In this document: one piece after another, positions 44,855 through 54,139 of the stretch | Numbering within the stretch: position 1 is the first letter of the stretch | How the letters are laid out: every line of letters starts with the position of its first letter | Source of the DNA: SIG435 sp045530725 | GTDB taxonomy: Bacteria; Bacillota; Clostridia; UMGS1810 | DNA length: 64,000 bases | Reading direction: 5' to 3' | Assembly: GCA_045530725.1 (NCBI GenBank) | Contig: JAZSCT010000034.1 | Span: 8,294-72,293 of the forward strand | Program-made: the position numbers and the translations under genes | Notes under the pieces: generated by a model | The model's input: the letters and a program-made list of their open reading frames with translations, nothing else | The model's database searches: none | Told to the model about the DNA's origin: nothing

Positions 44855-44883
44855 ATTATAGCATAGCAATGCCTTTTTGTCAA
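44855..44883 (-). promoter_or_regulatory. Consensus promoter of hom-lysC
   Basis: Minus strand TTGACA (44878-44883), 17 bases, TATAAT (44855-44860): both hexamers perfect. The leader of about 47 nt contains a small GATGTGCAA/TTGCATC hairpin but no recognisable riboswitch. Confidence 0.95.
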
Positions 44884-44892
44884 CTTTTTACA

Positions 44893-46515
44893 TCAACTAA
44901 TATTGAAATTGTTGGGGAAATTTTTTGACAAATCTTTAAGTTCGGAAAAAATCCCTTCATCATTGTCATCGCTACCTTTGTCAAAGGTAATATTTATATT
45001 GACAGAAATCTGGAATTTTTCTTGTATAGCCTGGCAAATAAGATTCTTTGCATCAGTCTGGTTGAGTTTCATATAATTTTCGTGATTTTCAACGCAAATA
45101 TAAATCTCATCATTTTTTGTATAAAAGGATGAACCCATAAGGGCTGTGCATATCTCTATGTGACCGTTAGCAAACATCCATCCGTTGATTTCGTCCTTGT
45201 TGAGCACAATATCTTCCATAGAAGATACAGATGAATCAGAAGAAACAGTTGCACTTGTTTCTACCTCTTCAACATCAGGCTCATAAACTTCTGTTTTTTC
45301 TTTTGCAGGACAAGAATCCTCTTTGGAAACAGTAGTATTAACGGATTGAACATTTACATTGAAACTTCCCTCAGATATATTCTTTTCCAAAGTGGCTATC
45401 CTTGCAAGAAGAGCCTCTTTTGAATCAGAAAATCTGGGATCAGTCATACGGATAAGGGAAAGTTCACACAGAGCCTTTACATTGGATGAAAACTTTATAT
45501 TATTTGACAATTCATTTGTGATTTCAATAGCATGGGAAAGTTTTTCCAATGTAAACTTATCTGCAACTTCTCTTATCTCTGCATTTCTCTTATTTCCTGC
45601 ACCAAGGACTTTGTCAGAATCGGTACACTTGGAAATCATAATATTTCTTAGTGCAACCATCATAGAAGAAGTGAAATTGTCGATGTTTTTCCCCTCTCTT
45701 ATAAGTGCATCAAAGGCTTCTATAACACCTTTTACATTTTCCTCAGCAATAAGAGAACAGATGTTGTATATAAATCTGTCATCTATTCCGCCTACAATCC
45801 CTACAACATCTTCGTAAGAAAGGTCATTATCCTTAAATGCAAGGCATTGATCAAGGATGCTCAGAGCATCTCTCATAGAGCCGTTTCCCAGATATGATAC
45901 ATAATTAATTGCATCGTCAGATACAATAATATTTTCTTCTTTTAATATATATCTGATTCTGTCGGCAATTTCAATCTCGCCGATGGTCTTGAAATCAAAT
46001 CTCTGACATCTTGAAAGGATGGTTGCGGGAACTTTGTGTACTTCTGTTGTGGCAAGAATAAACACCACTCCCTGAGGTGGCTCTTCAAGGGTCTTTAGAA
46101 GTGCATTGAATGCACCTGCAGAAAGCATATGAACTTCGTCAATGATATAAACTTTGTATTTTGCAACGGTTGATACATATTGTATCTGTTCAATAATCTG
46201 TCGGATATTATCTACGCCTGTGTGTGAAGCGGCGTCCATTTCCACCACATCAAGAATAGTCTCATCGAGAATCCCCTTACACATTTCACATTGATTGCAT
46301 GGATTCCCGTCTGTGGATTGGGTACAGTTGATTGCTCTTGCAAATATCCTTGCGCTTGAAGTCTTACCTGTACCTCTTGTACCTGTAAAAAGATATGCAT
46401 GAGCAGTTTTGTTGCCGATAATTTCATTTTTTAATGTAGTGGTTATATGTTCCTGACCGCACACATCATCGAAAACAAGCGGTCTCCACTTTCTGTATAG
46501 TGCTTTGTAAGCCAT
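44893..46515 (-). CDS. dnaX: DNA polymerase III gamma/tau subunit
   Basis: 540 residues. MAYKALYRKWRPLVFDDVCG, Walker A GTRGTGKTSSAR, the zinc motif CTQSTDGNPCNQCEMC, YIIDEVHMLS (DEVH box) and sensor regions ILATTEVHKVPATILSRCQRFDF are all present, followed by a tau-like C-terminal region. It is the clamp-loader ATPase. The open frame extends to 46734 across the repeat, but ATG 46515 has GAGAGGTG upstream. dnaX just downstream of the SRP RNA is the standard Firmicutes arrangement. Confidence 0.95.
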   Translation of the reverse strand: MAYKALYRKWRPLVFDDVCGQEHITTTLKNEIIGNKTAHAYLFTGTRGTGKTSSARIFARAINCTQSTDGNPCNQCEMCKGILDETILDVVEMDAASHTGVDNIRQIIEQIQYVSTVAKYKVYIIDEVHMLSAGAFNALLKTLEEPPQGVVFILATTEVHKVPATILSRCQRFDFKTIGEIEIADRIRYILKEENIIVSDDAINYVSYLGNGSMRDALSILDQCLAFKDNDLSYEDVVGIVGGIDDRFIYNICSLIAEENVKGVIEAFDALIREGKNIDNFTSSMMVALRNIMISKCTDSDKVLGAGNKRNAEIREVADKFTLEKLSHAIEITNELSNNIKFSSNVKALCELSLIRMTDPRFSDSKEALLARIATLEKNISEGSFNVNVQSVNTTVSKEDSCPAKEKTEVYEPDVEEVETSATVSSDSSVSSMEDIVLNKDEINGWMFANGHIEICTALMGSSFYTKNDEIYICVENHENYMKLNQTDAKNLICQAIQEKFQISVNINITFDKGSDDNDEGIFSELKDLSKNFPNNFNIS

Positions 46516-46569
46516 ATTGCACCTCTCATTAAATAAAATTTGTACTTTATGTTTATATTTAAAACTAAG

Positions 46570-46700
46570 AGTGATTGAAAACAGAAAAACTTTGTCAAAG
46601 AAGGAAAAAGCGCAGTTAATCTTTGAGTACTTACGAGCATTTTGACGAACTTCTAGCGGAGTTTTTACGTTTTCAAAACATATGAAGTTGTTTTGTTCCG
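46570..46700. repeat. Structured repeat, copy A
   Basis: About 131 bp, directly repeated at 46745-46878 with roughly 85 percent identity. Outer complementary arms TTGAAAAC (46575-46582) and GTTTTCAA (46669-46676) are preserved; the inner hairpin is degenerate in this copy. No coding signal is convincing. Together with copy B it fills the 370 bases between dnaX and SRP RNA. Confidence 0.8.
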
Positions 46701-46744
46701 TTAAACCTGAATGAGTAACAAAATATGGTAGCATATGTTAACGA

Positions 46745-46878
46745 AGTGATTGAAAACAGAAAAAACTTTGTCAAAGAAGGAAAAAGCACAGTGAATACTT
46801 TGTGTATTCACGAGCATTTTGACGAACTTTGGCGGAGTTTTTACGTTTTCAAAACATATGATAATATATTTTGTTACG
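46745..46878. repeat. Structured repeat, copy B
   Basis: About 134 bp. Nested complementarity: TTGAAAAC (46750-46757) with GTTTTCAA (46845-46852), AAAAACT with AGTTTTT, GTCAAA with TTTGAC, and a perfect inner hairpin GTGAATAC-TTTGT-GTATTCAC (46791-46811). It ends eight bases from the SRP RNA 3' end. Confidence 0.8.
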
Positions 46879-46885
46879 AATATTT

Positions 46886-47160
46886 AAAAAGCCGTACGAT
46901 TGAAAATCGAAATACCGTCATCGCACGCTTTCTTATAAAACGACTCAGACCAAGCGACCTTGTGTCACATACAGAAAACTGCTTACGGCTGCTTGGTTCC
47001 CCACCTGACCGGGTTCACAATCACCATATTGCACAAGACTTGATCATCAACACCGTCTCATAAGTGCTGCTACAATGAAGATAATCCTCAAATCAATCAT
47101 CACCCTTGCTATAGCGGGTTGCAAGTTCAGGGCACCGCTACCGCCCCGGTTGTACGACTG
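46886..47160 (-). ncRNA. ffs: Signal recognition particle RNA, large Gram-positive type (scRNA)
   Basis: About 275 nt. The Alu domain reads GGGGCGGUAGCGGUGCCC with CCCGCUAUAGCA; the S domain has GUCAGG, a GGAA tetraloop (46997-47000) and AAGCAGC, forming the asymmetric loop that binds Ffh. The 5' GUCGUAC pairs with the 3' GUACGGC, followed by five U, closing helix 5 and marking the ends. It scaffolds co-translational targeting. Strong promoter at 47167; dnaX downstream is the expected neighbour. Confidence 0.93.
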
Positions 47161-47166
47161 AAATCT

Positions 47167-47195
47167 ATTATACACTATCGATATAAATATTTCAA
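47167..47195 (-). promoter_or_regulatory. Promoter of the SRP RNA
   Basis: Minus strand TTGAAA (47190-47195), 17 bases, TATAAT (47167-47172), placing the start near 47160. Confidence 0.9.
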
Positions 47196-47214
47196 GTGAT
47201 ATTTTGTATTTTTA

Positions 47215-47245
47215 CAAAAAAACTGCCTTGCTGATGCAAGGCAGT
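47215..47245 (-). terminator. Terminator of secG
   Basis: ACTGCCTTGC (47222-47231) with GCAAGGCAGT (47236-47245), loop of four, followed on the minus strand by seven U. Confidence 0.93.
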
Positions 47246-47257
47246 AACAAGTCGTTC

Positions 47258-47500
47258 TTATTTAAGTACCAATGAAAGTACAAGCGAAAGAATAAGGAAC
47301 AATGTAGCAGAGATTGTTGTGATTCTGGAAAGCATTGCATCCATAGTTCTTGCTTTATTTTTTCCGAAGAATGTTTCTGCACCGCCGGAAATAGCACCTG
47401 AAAGACCAGCGCTCTTACCCTGTTGCATAAGAACAGAAATAATCAACACAATTGCAAGAATAACCTGAATAACGATAAGAATTGTTTTTAATGTACCCAT
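47258..47500 (-). CDS. secG: Preprotein translocase subunit SecG
   Basis: 80 residues, two membrane helices (about 5-27 and 57-79) joined by QQGKSAGLSGAISGGAETFFGKNKA, the SecG loop. It assists SecYEG-SecA export. Single gene with own promoter and terminator. Confidence 0.95.
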   Translation of the reverse strand: MGTLKTILIVIQVILAIVLIISVLMQQGKSAGLSGAISGGAETFFGKNKARTMDAMLSRITTISATLFLILSLVLSLVLK

Positions 47501-47544
47501 ATTTATAACCTCTCTTTAAGTAATTTTATCTAACGAACTACGCT

Positions 47545-47573
47545 ATTATAACATACTAATTTATAAAAATCAA
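47545..47573 (-). promoter_or_regulatory. Promoter of secG
   Basis: Minus strand TTGATT (47568-47573), 17 bases, TATAAT (47545-47550). Confidence 0.85.
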
Positions 47574-47671
47574 GTAGATTTTTGAATATTTTAGCAAAAT
47601 AAGAAAACAATTCTTCTCGCTAACCATTTATTATATATAATGAAACAAATATTAAATCTAAATTACAAATC

Positions 47672-47701
47672 TTGACAACAACATATTGTATAAGTTAAAA
47701 T
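47672..47701 (+). promoter_or_regulatory. Promoter of the topoisomerase operon
   Basis: TTGACA (47672-47677), 18 bases, TAAAAT (47696-47701), 32 bases before the ATG; AGGTGG lies between. Confidence 0.75.
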
Positions 47702-47733
47702 AAGTGCATACGAAATATACAGGTGGTGCAGTA

Positions 47734-49716
47734 ATGGCAAACAAAAAAACCGAATATACAAACGAAAGTATATCCATGCTTAAAGGTGCCGACAGAGTCA
47801 GACTCAGACCGTCGGTTATTTTTGGTTCTGACGGACTGGAAGGTTGTGAGCATGCTTTCTTTGAAATCCTGTCCAACTCTATCGACGAAGCAAGAGAAGG
47901 CTACGGAAATGTAATCGAAGTAAAAAGATATCTTGATAAGTCAATAGAAGTGACAGATATGGGACGTGGAATTCCTCTGGACTTCAATACAAAAGAAAAC
48001 AGATATAACTGGGAACTTGTGTTTACAGAACTGTATGCAGGCGGTAAATACAATACAAACTCAGGCGAAAACTACGAATACAGCCTTGGTCTTAACGGTC
48101 TTGGTGCATGTGCCACACAGTATGCATCAGAGTATATGGATGTATGTGTATATCGTGACGGATATAAATATGAACTTCACTTTGAAAAAGGTGTGAATGT
48201 TGGCGGACTCAAAAAAGAGGAATGCACCTACCGACACACCAAATCACAGATCCGCTGGCTTCCTGATTTGGATGTATTTACAAATATAGATATTCCGCTT
48301 GAATTTTATCACGATGTACTGAAAAAGCAGGCTATTGTAAATAAAGGAATACTTTTTAAATTCAAAAACGAAGTGTCCCCTATGCGATATGAAGAAACAG
48401 AATACATATATAATGATGGTATTCTTGATTATGTAAAGGAAACTGCATCCGACAAATCACTTACTCTGCCTGTGTACTACGAATGTGAAAAGAAAGGCCG
48501 TGACAGAGAGGATAAAGATGATTATAAAGTAAAACTTTCTGTTGCATTTTGTTTTTCAAATCAGAATGTACTTCTTGAGTATTTCCACAATTCAAGTTTT
48601 CTTGAACATGGCGGTTCTCCTGACAAAGCGGTAACAAACGCTTTTGTCTATGCTATTGATAAATATCTTAAGCAAACAAATAAATATACAAAAAACGAAT
48701 CCAAGATTACCTTTGGCGACGTAAAAGACTGTCTGATACTTGTATCAAACTCTTTTTCAACCTTTACAAGTTATGAAAACCAGACAAAAAAAGCCATAAA
48801 TAACCCTTTTATTGCAGAAGCAATGACAGAGTTTTTGCGATCTGAACTCGAATTCTATTTTATCGAAAACAAAATGGAAGCAGAAAAAATTGCAAATCAG
48901 GTGCTTATCAACAAACGAAGCCGTGAGCATGCAGAAAAATCAAGATTAAACATCGCCAAGAAATTAAGTGGAAGCATAGATGTAACAAACAAAGTAGCCA
49001 AATTTGTTGACTGTCGTACAAAGGATGTATCAAGAAGAGAACTGTACATAGTAGAAGGTGACTCTGCATTGGGCTCCTGTAAGATGGCAAGAGACTCAGA
49101 ATTTCAGGCTATAATGCCTGTAAGAGGTAAGATTCTTAACTGTCTCAAAGCAAGTTACGACAAAATATTCAAATCGGAAATTATCGTAGATCTTCTGAAA
49201 GTAATGGGTTGCGGTGTAGAAATCAGCATAAAGGGCAACAAAAACCTGTCCGAATTTGATATAAACAATCTACGTTGGGACAAGATAATCATCTGTACCG
49301 ATGCGGATGTTGACGGATTTCAGATAAGAACACTCATCCTTGCTATGCTTTATCGTCTCACTCCTACCCTTATCAAAGAAGGAAAGGCATTTATTGCAGA
49401 ATCACCACTTTTTGAAATCACTCACAAAAACGAAACATATTTTGCATATACAGAAAAAGAAAAATCCGATATCATTAAAACCTTCGACGGAAAATATACA
49501 ATTCAGCGTTCTAAAGGTCTCGGTGAAAATGAACCTGAAATGATGTCAAAAACAACAATGAACCCCGAAACCAGACGCCTTATCAAGGTAACACAGGAAG
49601 AAGCAGAAGAAACTGCCAGAATATTCGACATTCTTCTGGGTGATGATCTTAACGGAAGAAAAGACTACATCACACAGTACGGAAAAGATTATCTTGATAT
49701 GCTTGATTTAAGTTAA
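47734..49716 (+). CDS. Type IIA DNA topoisomerase, B subunit (divergent ParE/GyrB-like)
   Basis: 660 residues. The GHKL ATPase has EILSNSIDEAREG, VTDMGRGIPL and LGLNGLGACATQ; the Toprim domain has VEGDSALGSC (usually EGDSAGG) and TDADVDGFQIRTLIL, with metal acidic residues intact. The C-terminal QRSKGLGE motif is present. The EGDSA-L-G change and other departures place it apart from main GyrB and ParE. ATG 47734 with AGGTGG is chosen. It is followed 18 bases later by its A subunit. Probably a topoisomerase IV-like enzyme; a second, accessory pair in the genome cannot be excluded. Confidence 0.88.
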   Translation: MANKKTEYTNESISMLKGADRVRLRPSVIFGSDGLEGCEHAFFEILSNSIDEAREGYGNVIEVKRYLDKSIEVTDMGRGIPLDFNTKENRYNWELVFTELYAGGKYNTNSGENYEYSLGLNGLGACATQYASEYMDVCVYRDGYKYELHFEKGVNVGGLKKEECTYRHTKSQIRWLPDLDVFTNIDIPLEFYHDVLKKQAIVNKGILFKFKNEVSPMRYEETEYIYNDGILDYVKETASDKSLTLPVYYECEKKGRDREDKDDYKVKLSVAFCFSNQNVLLEYFHNSSFLEHGGSPDKAVTNAFVYAIDKYLKQTNKYTKNESKITFGDVKDCLILVSNSFSTFTSYENQTKKAINNPFIAEAMTEFLRSELEFYFIENKMEAEKIANQVLINKRSREHAEKSRLNIAKKLSGSIDVTNKVAKFVDCRTKDVSRRELYIVEGDSALGSCKMARDSEFQAIMPVRGKILNCLKASYDKIFKSEIIVDLLKVMGCGVEISIKGNKNLSEFDINNLRWDKIIICTDADVDGFQIRTLILAMLYRLTPTLIKEGKAFIAESPLFEITHKNETYFAYTEKEKSDIIKTFDGKYTIQRSKGLGENEPEMMSKTTMNPETRRLIKVTQEEAEETARIFDILLGDDLNGRKDYITQYGKDYLDMLDLS

Positions 49717-49734
49717 GAAAGGAGCCCCGGGGAT

Positions 49735-51912
49735 ATGTTTAATCATACAGAACAGAAAATTACAGATACACTCAAAGAAAACTATATGCCTTATGCAATG
49801 AGTGTAATAATATCAAGAGCCATCCCTGAAATAGATGGTTTCAAGCCTTCCCACAGAAAACTCCTTTATACTATGTACAAAATAGGACTTCTGTCAGGTC
49901 CTCGTAAAAAGAGTGCCTATGTTGTAGGCGAAGTAATGAAACTTAACCCTCACGGCGATCAGGCTATATATGAAACAATGGTGAGACTTACAAGAGGCAA
50001 CGAATGTCTCCTGCATCCATTTGTTGATTCAAAGGGAAACTTTGCAAAACAGTATTCTAGAGATATGGCTTTTGCCGCATCACGATATACTGAAGTAAAA
50101 CTTGAAGAATTTTCTAAAGAAATATTCAAAGATATTGATAAGAACACAGTTGATTTTCAGGACAGTTATGACGGCACTATGAAAGAGCCTGTTTTACTTC
50201 CTGTTACATTTCCCAATATACTTGTCAACCCGAATCAGGGTATCGCTGTGGGTATGGCAAGTTGTATTGCAAGTTTCAACTTAAAAGAAGTCTGTGAAAC
50301 AACTATTGCATATCTCAAGAATGAAAAATGCGATATCATGGAAACACTTCTTGCACCTGACTTTTCTACAGGTGCGCAGATTATATATAACAAAGAACAA
50401 CTTGCTTCTATATATGATACAGGAAGAGGAAGTTTCAAACTGAGAGCGAAATACCGCTATGACAAAAAGAACTCTCTCATAGAAGTCTATGAAATTCCAT
50501 ATACAACAACTACCGAGGCCATCATGGACAAGGTTATTGAACTGATAAAACTTGGAAAAATCAAAGAAATAACAGATATGAGAGACGAAACCGATCTTTC
50601 GGGTCTCAAACTTACAATAGACATAAAGAGAAATGCAAATCCTGATACTCTTATGCAGAAACTTTATAAACTCACACCTTTGGAGGATTCATTCTCATGT
50701 AACTTCAACATTCTTATAGGAACCACCCCAAAGGTGATGGGAATCAAGGAGATTCTTAAGAACTGGTCGGAATTCAGAATCGGATGTATCACCAGAAAAA
50801 TCAAATTTGATATAAACAAACTTACAATGAGACTTCACCTTCTGGAAGGTCTCAAAAAGATACTTCTCGACATTGACAAAGCCATCAAAATCATACGTAA
50901 TACAGAAAAAGATGATGACGTAATCCCTAACCTTATGATCGGCTTTGATATAGACGAAATTCAGGCGCAGCATATCGCAGAAATCAAACTCCGCAATCTT
51001 AATAAACAGTACATTATAAACAAACTGAACGAGATTGATCAGATTGTGGATGAACTTGACAGACTGAATTCCATCATCTCAAGCGAAAAAGAAATCAAAA
51101 AACTGATAATCGCTGAACTGAAAGACATCATCAAAAAATACGGCAGAGAAAGAAAGACAGAAATCATCACAGCAGATGAAATTGTTGAAATTAAAATGGA
51201 AGATACAATTCCCGATTATAACCTGAAAATCTTCCTTACAAAAGAAAGTTATCTTAAAAAAGTAACTGCAGTAAGTCTCCGTTCAGGCGGTGTACACAAA
51301 CTTAAAGAAAATGACGAAATCATTCTTGAGCAGGAGGCTACCAACAGAAGTGAACTTATAATGTTTACCGACAAAGCAAACGCATACAAAATGAAACTTT
51401 CTGAAATAGCCGACTGCAAAGCAAGTGACTGGGGACACTTCACCCCTAATCTTACTGAAATGGAAGATGAAGAAAAAGCAATATTTGCTGTGGCAACTAC
51501 TGATTATTCAGGAGATATGCTCTTCTTCTTCGAAAACGGAAAGGTTTCTCGAGTACCTCTTAAAGCATATGAAACAAAAACCAACAGAAGAAAACTTATC
51601 AAAGCATTCAACGATAAGTCAAAGGTTGTATGTGCACTTTATATCAAAGAAGACTGTGATATAGTTCTATACAGTTCTATAGACAAACTTCTGGTATTTA
51701 ATTCTAAACACATTGTGGCAAAAGCGGCAAAACATGCTCAGGGTGTTACTGTTATGAATCTAAAAAAGAAAAGTACCCTTACAAATGCTGTAACAGTTGA
51801 CAAGGCAAACCTTGCTGACCCCGAAAGTTACAGAGCAAGGGCACTTCCTGCTACAGGTTATTACATCAAGGACGAGGATTCAACTACTCCACAACTGAAT
51901 TTATTCGAATAA
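49735..51912 (+). CDS. Type IIA DNA topoisomerase, A subunit (divergent ParC/GyrA-like)
   Basis: 725 residues. YAMSVIISRAIPEIDGFKPSHRKLLYTM gives the winged-helix core in order (positions 20-47), and the catalytic tyrosine is Tyr118 in AASRYTEVKL (usually RYTEAR/K). A coiled coil (about 360-480) and a shorter C-terminal beta domain follow; no GyrA-box QRRGGKG is visible, which argues against gyrase. AAGGAG precedes the ATG. With the B subunit it would break, pass and rejoin double-stranded DNA, probably for decatenation or relaxation. Ends at a strong terminator. Confidence 0.88.
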   Translation: MFNHTEQKITDTLKENYMPYAMSVIISRAIPEIDGFKPSHRKLLYTMYKIGLLSGPRKKSAYVVGEVMKLNPHGDQAIYETMVRLTRGNECLLHPFVDSKGNFAKQYSRDMAFAASRYTEVKLEEFSKEIFKDIDKNTVDFQDSYDGTMKEPVLLPVTFPNILVNPNQGIAVGMASCIASFNLKEVCETTIAYLKNEKCDIMETLLAPDFSTGAQIIYNKEQLASIYDTGRGSFKLRAKYRYDKKNSLIEVYEIPYTTTTEAIMDKVIELIKLGKIKEITDMRDETDLSGLKLTIDIKRNANPDTLMQKLYKLTPLEDSFSCNFNILIGTTPKVMGIKEILKNWSEFRIGCITRKIKFDINKLTMRLHLLEGLKKILLDIDKAIKIIRNTEKDDDVIPNLMIGFDIDEIQAQHIAEIKLRNLNKQYIINKLNEIDQIVDELDRLNSIISSEKEIKKLIIAELKDIIKKYGRERKTEIITADEIVEIKMEDTIPDYNLKIFLTKESYLKKVTAVSLRSGGVHKLKENDEIILEQEATNRSELIMFTDKANAYKMKLSEIADCKASDWGHFTPNLTEMEDEEKAIFAVATTDYSGDMLFFFENGKVSRVPLKAYETKTNRRKLIKAFNDKSKVVCALYIKEDCDIVLYSSIDKLLVFNSKHIVAKAAKHAQGVTVMNLKKKSTLTNAVTVDKANLADPESYRARALPATGYYIKDEDSTTPQLNLFE

Positions 51913-51916
51913 AAAA

Positions 51917-51952
51917 TAAAGGTGGTAAGTCCATAAGGATTTACCACCTTTA
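51917..51952. terminator. Bidirectional terminator after the topoisomerase operon
   Basis: TAAAGGTGGTAAGTCC (51917-51932) pairs with GGATTTACCACCTTTA (51937-51952) with one G-U, loop ATAA; A tract before and T-rich after. Confidence 0.9.
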
Positions 51953-51954
51953 AA

Positions 51955-52293
51955 TTATGCAAAGATTGATTTAAGAAATACAATACTTTCAGGAAGGTCA
52001 CTTTCAAAGTCAGTTGTCTTTCCTTCGATACTCATATTTCCATCATAGCCGATTTCTTTTAATACTTTTACAACTTTTGTATAATCATATGAGTCTTCTT
52101 TCTTCGGGAAGAATCTGCCATCAGGGTTTGCTATAAGGAAATGCTTAAGATTTACAGAGTTAATAATGTTGGTCTTCCATGACTCCAATGGTTCGATAAC
52201 AATCATCATATTGTACTTCGCAGCAATCTCATCTGCAATAAAAGAAGCCTTCTCAAACTGTTTGAGACAAAGTTCCGTATCTTTTGTTAAGTA
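51955..52293 (-). pseudogene. Remnant of a sugar phosphate isomerase/epimerase
   Basis: One minus-strand frame from 52293 to TAA 51955 reads CLKQFEKASFIADEIAAKYN, MIVIEPLESWKTNIINSV and FLIANPDGRFFP, then VLKEIGYDGNMSIEGK. These are pieces of the xylose-isomerase-like TIM-barrel family, but the N-terminal half is missing, a stop lies at 52294, and the joint at NIINSV/LKHFLIAN lacks the normal intervening barrel strands, implying an internal deletion. No ribosome site. An 84-residue frame from the internal ATG at 52209 is therefore not a real gene. Confidence 0.78.
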
Positions 52294-52363
52294 CTAACAC
52301 AAACAAATTTATTAATCAATGTGCAAAATTGCTCTCTGTATATCAAAAATTACACAATATTGC

Positions 52364-54121
52364 CTATTTGATTTCATTTGCCATATTATAGAAGTTATAA
52401 TACATACCTTTTTTTAAAAGGAGTTCATCGTGAGTGCCTTCTTCTACAATGCCATCTTCAGTAAGCACAAGTATTCTGTCAGAATTTTTGATGCTTGAAA
52501 GTCTGTGTGCTATAGTAAGGGAAGTTCTGCCTTTAGCAAGTTCAGAAAGGGATTTTGCAACAAGGTATTCACTCTCATTATCAAGGGCACTTGTGGCTTC
52601 GTCAAGGATAAGTATTTCGGGGTTTTTGAGAAAAACTCTGGCAATACTGATACGTTGTTTCTGACCGCCTGAAAGTTTGACTCCCCTCTCCCCTACATAT
52701 GTGTCGTATCCATCTTTTAAATCGCATATAAATTCGTGTGCACCTGCTTTTTTTGCCGCTTCTATCACTTCATCATATGTGGAATCTGATTTTCCATAGG
52801 AGATATTTTCATATACTGTTCCCGAAAAAAGATACACATCCTGCTGAACCACACCTATAGATTGTCTCAATGACTTAAGAGAAATCTTTCTTATATCTAT
52901 ACCGTCAAGTGTAATCACACCATTTGTAGTATCAAAAAATCTTGGGATAAGATTACAAAGGGTGGTTTTTCCACCGCCTGACGGTCCCACAATAGCCACC
53001 TTTTCTCCAGGATTGATCACAAGATTCAGGTTGGAAAAAACCTTATTGTGATCATCAGGATATTCAAATGACACATCTTTAAACTCTATCTTACCTTCGG
53101 GATGAGATATATCAATACAGTCCTCATCATCAAATATTTCCACATCAGCATCGATAATTTCTATGAAACGTTCTATACCTGTAATACCCCTCTGGAATTG
53201 CTCTGTAAATTCGATTATACGCCTTATTGTGGCAATAAGAGTGGAAACATACATCACATAGGCTACCATATCACCGGGAAGAATATTTCCATTCATAAGA
53301 TACATACCGCCAAGAAGTACAACTGTAAGATACATAAGACCATCGAATATTCTTGTGGATGTACTGAACTGCCCCATAAGTCTGTAGGATTTCCGCTTGA
53401 TATTCAGAAACTCTATGTTTCCTTTTTCAAATTTTTCATTTTCGATTTCTTCATTTGTAAAGGCTTTTACAACCTTCTGGCCAAGAAGACTGTCCTCTAT
53501 ATTGGCATTAAGTTCACCTATCTGAAACCTTTGTCTGGCAAATATACTCTTCATCCTTCTGCTTAGTGCCATACAAACGACAGTCATCAAAGGCACGAAA
53601 AGAAATATAGACACAGTAAGCATAAGGTTTATCCTTGAGAGTATGATAAATGATGCAACAATCTTTATAAAAGCAATGAAGAACTCTTCGGGACAATGAT
53701 GAGAAAACTCTGTCACCTCAAAAAGGTCATTGGTGATTCTGCCCATTATCTGCCCTACTTTTGTGTTATTATAGTAACTGACAGACAATTTCTGAAGATG
53801 TGCATAGGCATCCCTTCTCATATCTGTTTCCATCATAGCACCCATTACATGTCCCATATTTGACATATAGTAATTTGAAACAGCGTCTATAACACGTAAC
53901 AAAAGATACAACATGGCGAGACTGCCGATAAGTTTTGCAGACAAAAGACCTACATCAATAAGTGCAGTATTTGTAATATGTCTTATAATCATCGGCAATA
54001 CAATTTCACAAAGAGTTGTCAGAAGTGCACAAAACAGGTCAAAAATCAGTATTTTTCTGTAAGGTTTAAAATATGGTAAAAATCTTTTTATCAAATGCGA
54101 TGTTGAATATTTATCATTCAT
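52364..54121 (-). CDS. ABC exporter, fused permease-ATPase (MsbA/LmrA-like)
   Basis: 585 residues: a six-helix exporter domain (about 1-320) and an ATPase domain with Walker A GPSGGGKTT, Q-loop, signature LSGGQKQRIS, Walker B ILILDEATSALD and switch AHRLSS. A homodimeric half-size exporter of lipids, drugs or peptides; sequence does not tell which. It starts 18 bases after the CARF nuclease gene and no promoter or terminator is seen between, so the two share a transcript. Confidence 0.92.
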   Translation of the reverse strand: MNDKYSTSHLIKRFLPYFKPYRKILIFDLFCALLTTLCEIVLPMIIRHITNTALIDVGLLSAKLIGSLAMLYLLLRVIDAVSNYYMSNMGHVMGAMMETDMRRDAYAHLQKLSVSYYNNTKVGQIMGRITNDLFEVTEFSHHCPEEFFIAFIKIVASFIILSRINLMLTVSIFLFVPLMTVVCMALSRRMKSIFARQRFQIGELNANIEDSLLGQKVVKAFTNEEIENEKFEKGNIEFLNIKRKSYRLMGQFSTSTRIFDGLMYLTVVLLGGMYLMNGNILPGDMVAYVMYVSTLIATIRRIIEFTEQFQRGITGIERFIEIIDADVEIFDDEDCIDISHPEGKIEFKDVSFEYPDDHNKVFSNLNLVINPGEKVAIVGPSGGGKTTLCNLIPRFFDTTNGVITLDGIDIRKISLKSLRQSIGVVQQDVYLFSGTVYENISYGKSDSTYDEVIEAAKKAGAHEFICDLKDGYDTYVGERGVKLSGGQKQRISIARVFLKNPEILILDEATSALDNESEYLVAKSLSELAKGRTSLTIAHRLSSIKNSDRILVLTEDGIVEEGTHDELLLKKGMYYNFYNMANEIK

Positions 54122-54139
54122 ATCAAATCTCCGTATTAT

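Noticed and set aside
46570..46878. CRISPR array
   Set aside because: There are only two long imperfect copies with internal symmetry and no regularly spaced short repeats; no cas genes nearby.
46725..47063. A 112-residue plus-strand frame and an extended dnaX N-terminus across the same region
   Set aside because: The stretch is explained by repeat copy B and the SRP RNA on the minus strand; dnaX has a clear ATG with ribosome site at 46515.
51955..52209. An 84-residue protein-coding gene
   Set aside because: The reading frame continues upstream without a start, lacks a ribosome site, and matches a truncated isomerase with an internal deletion.
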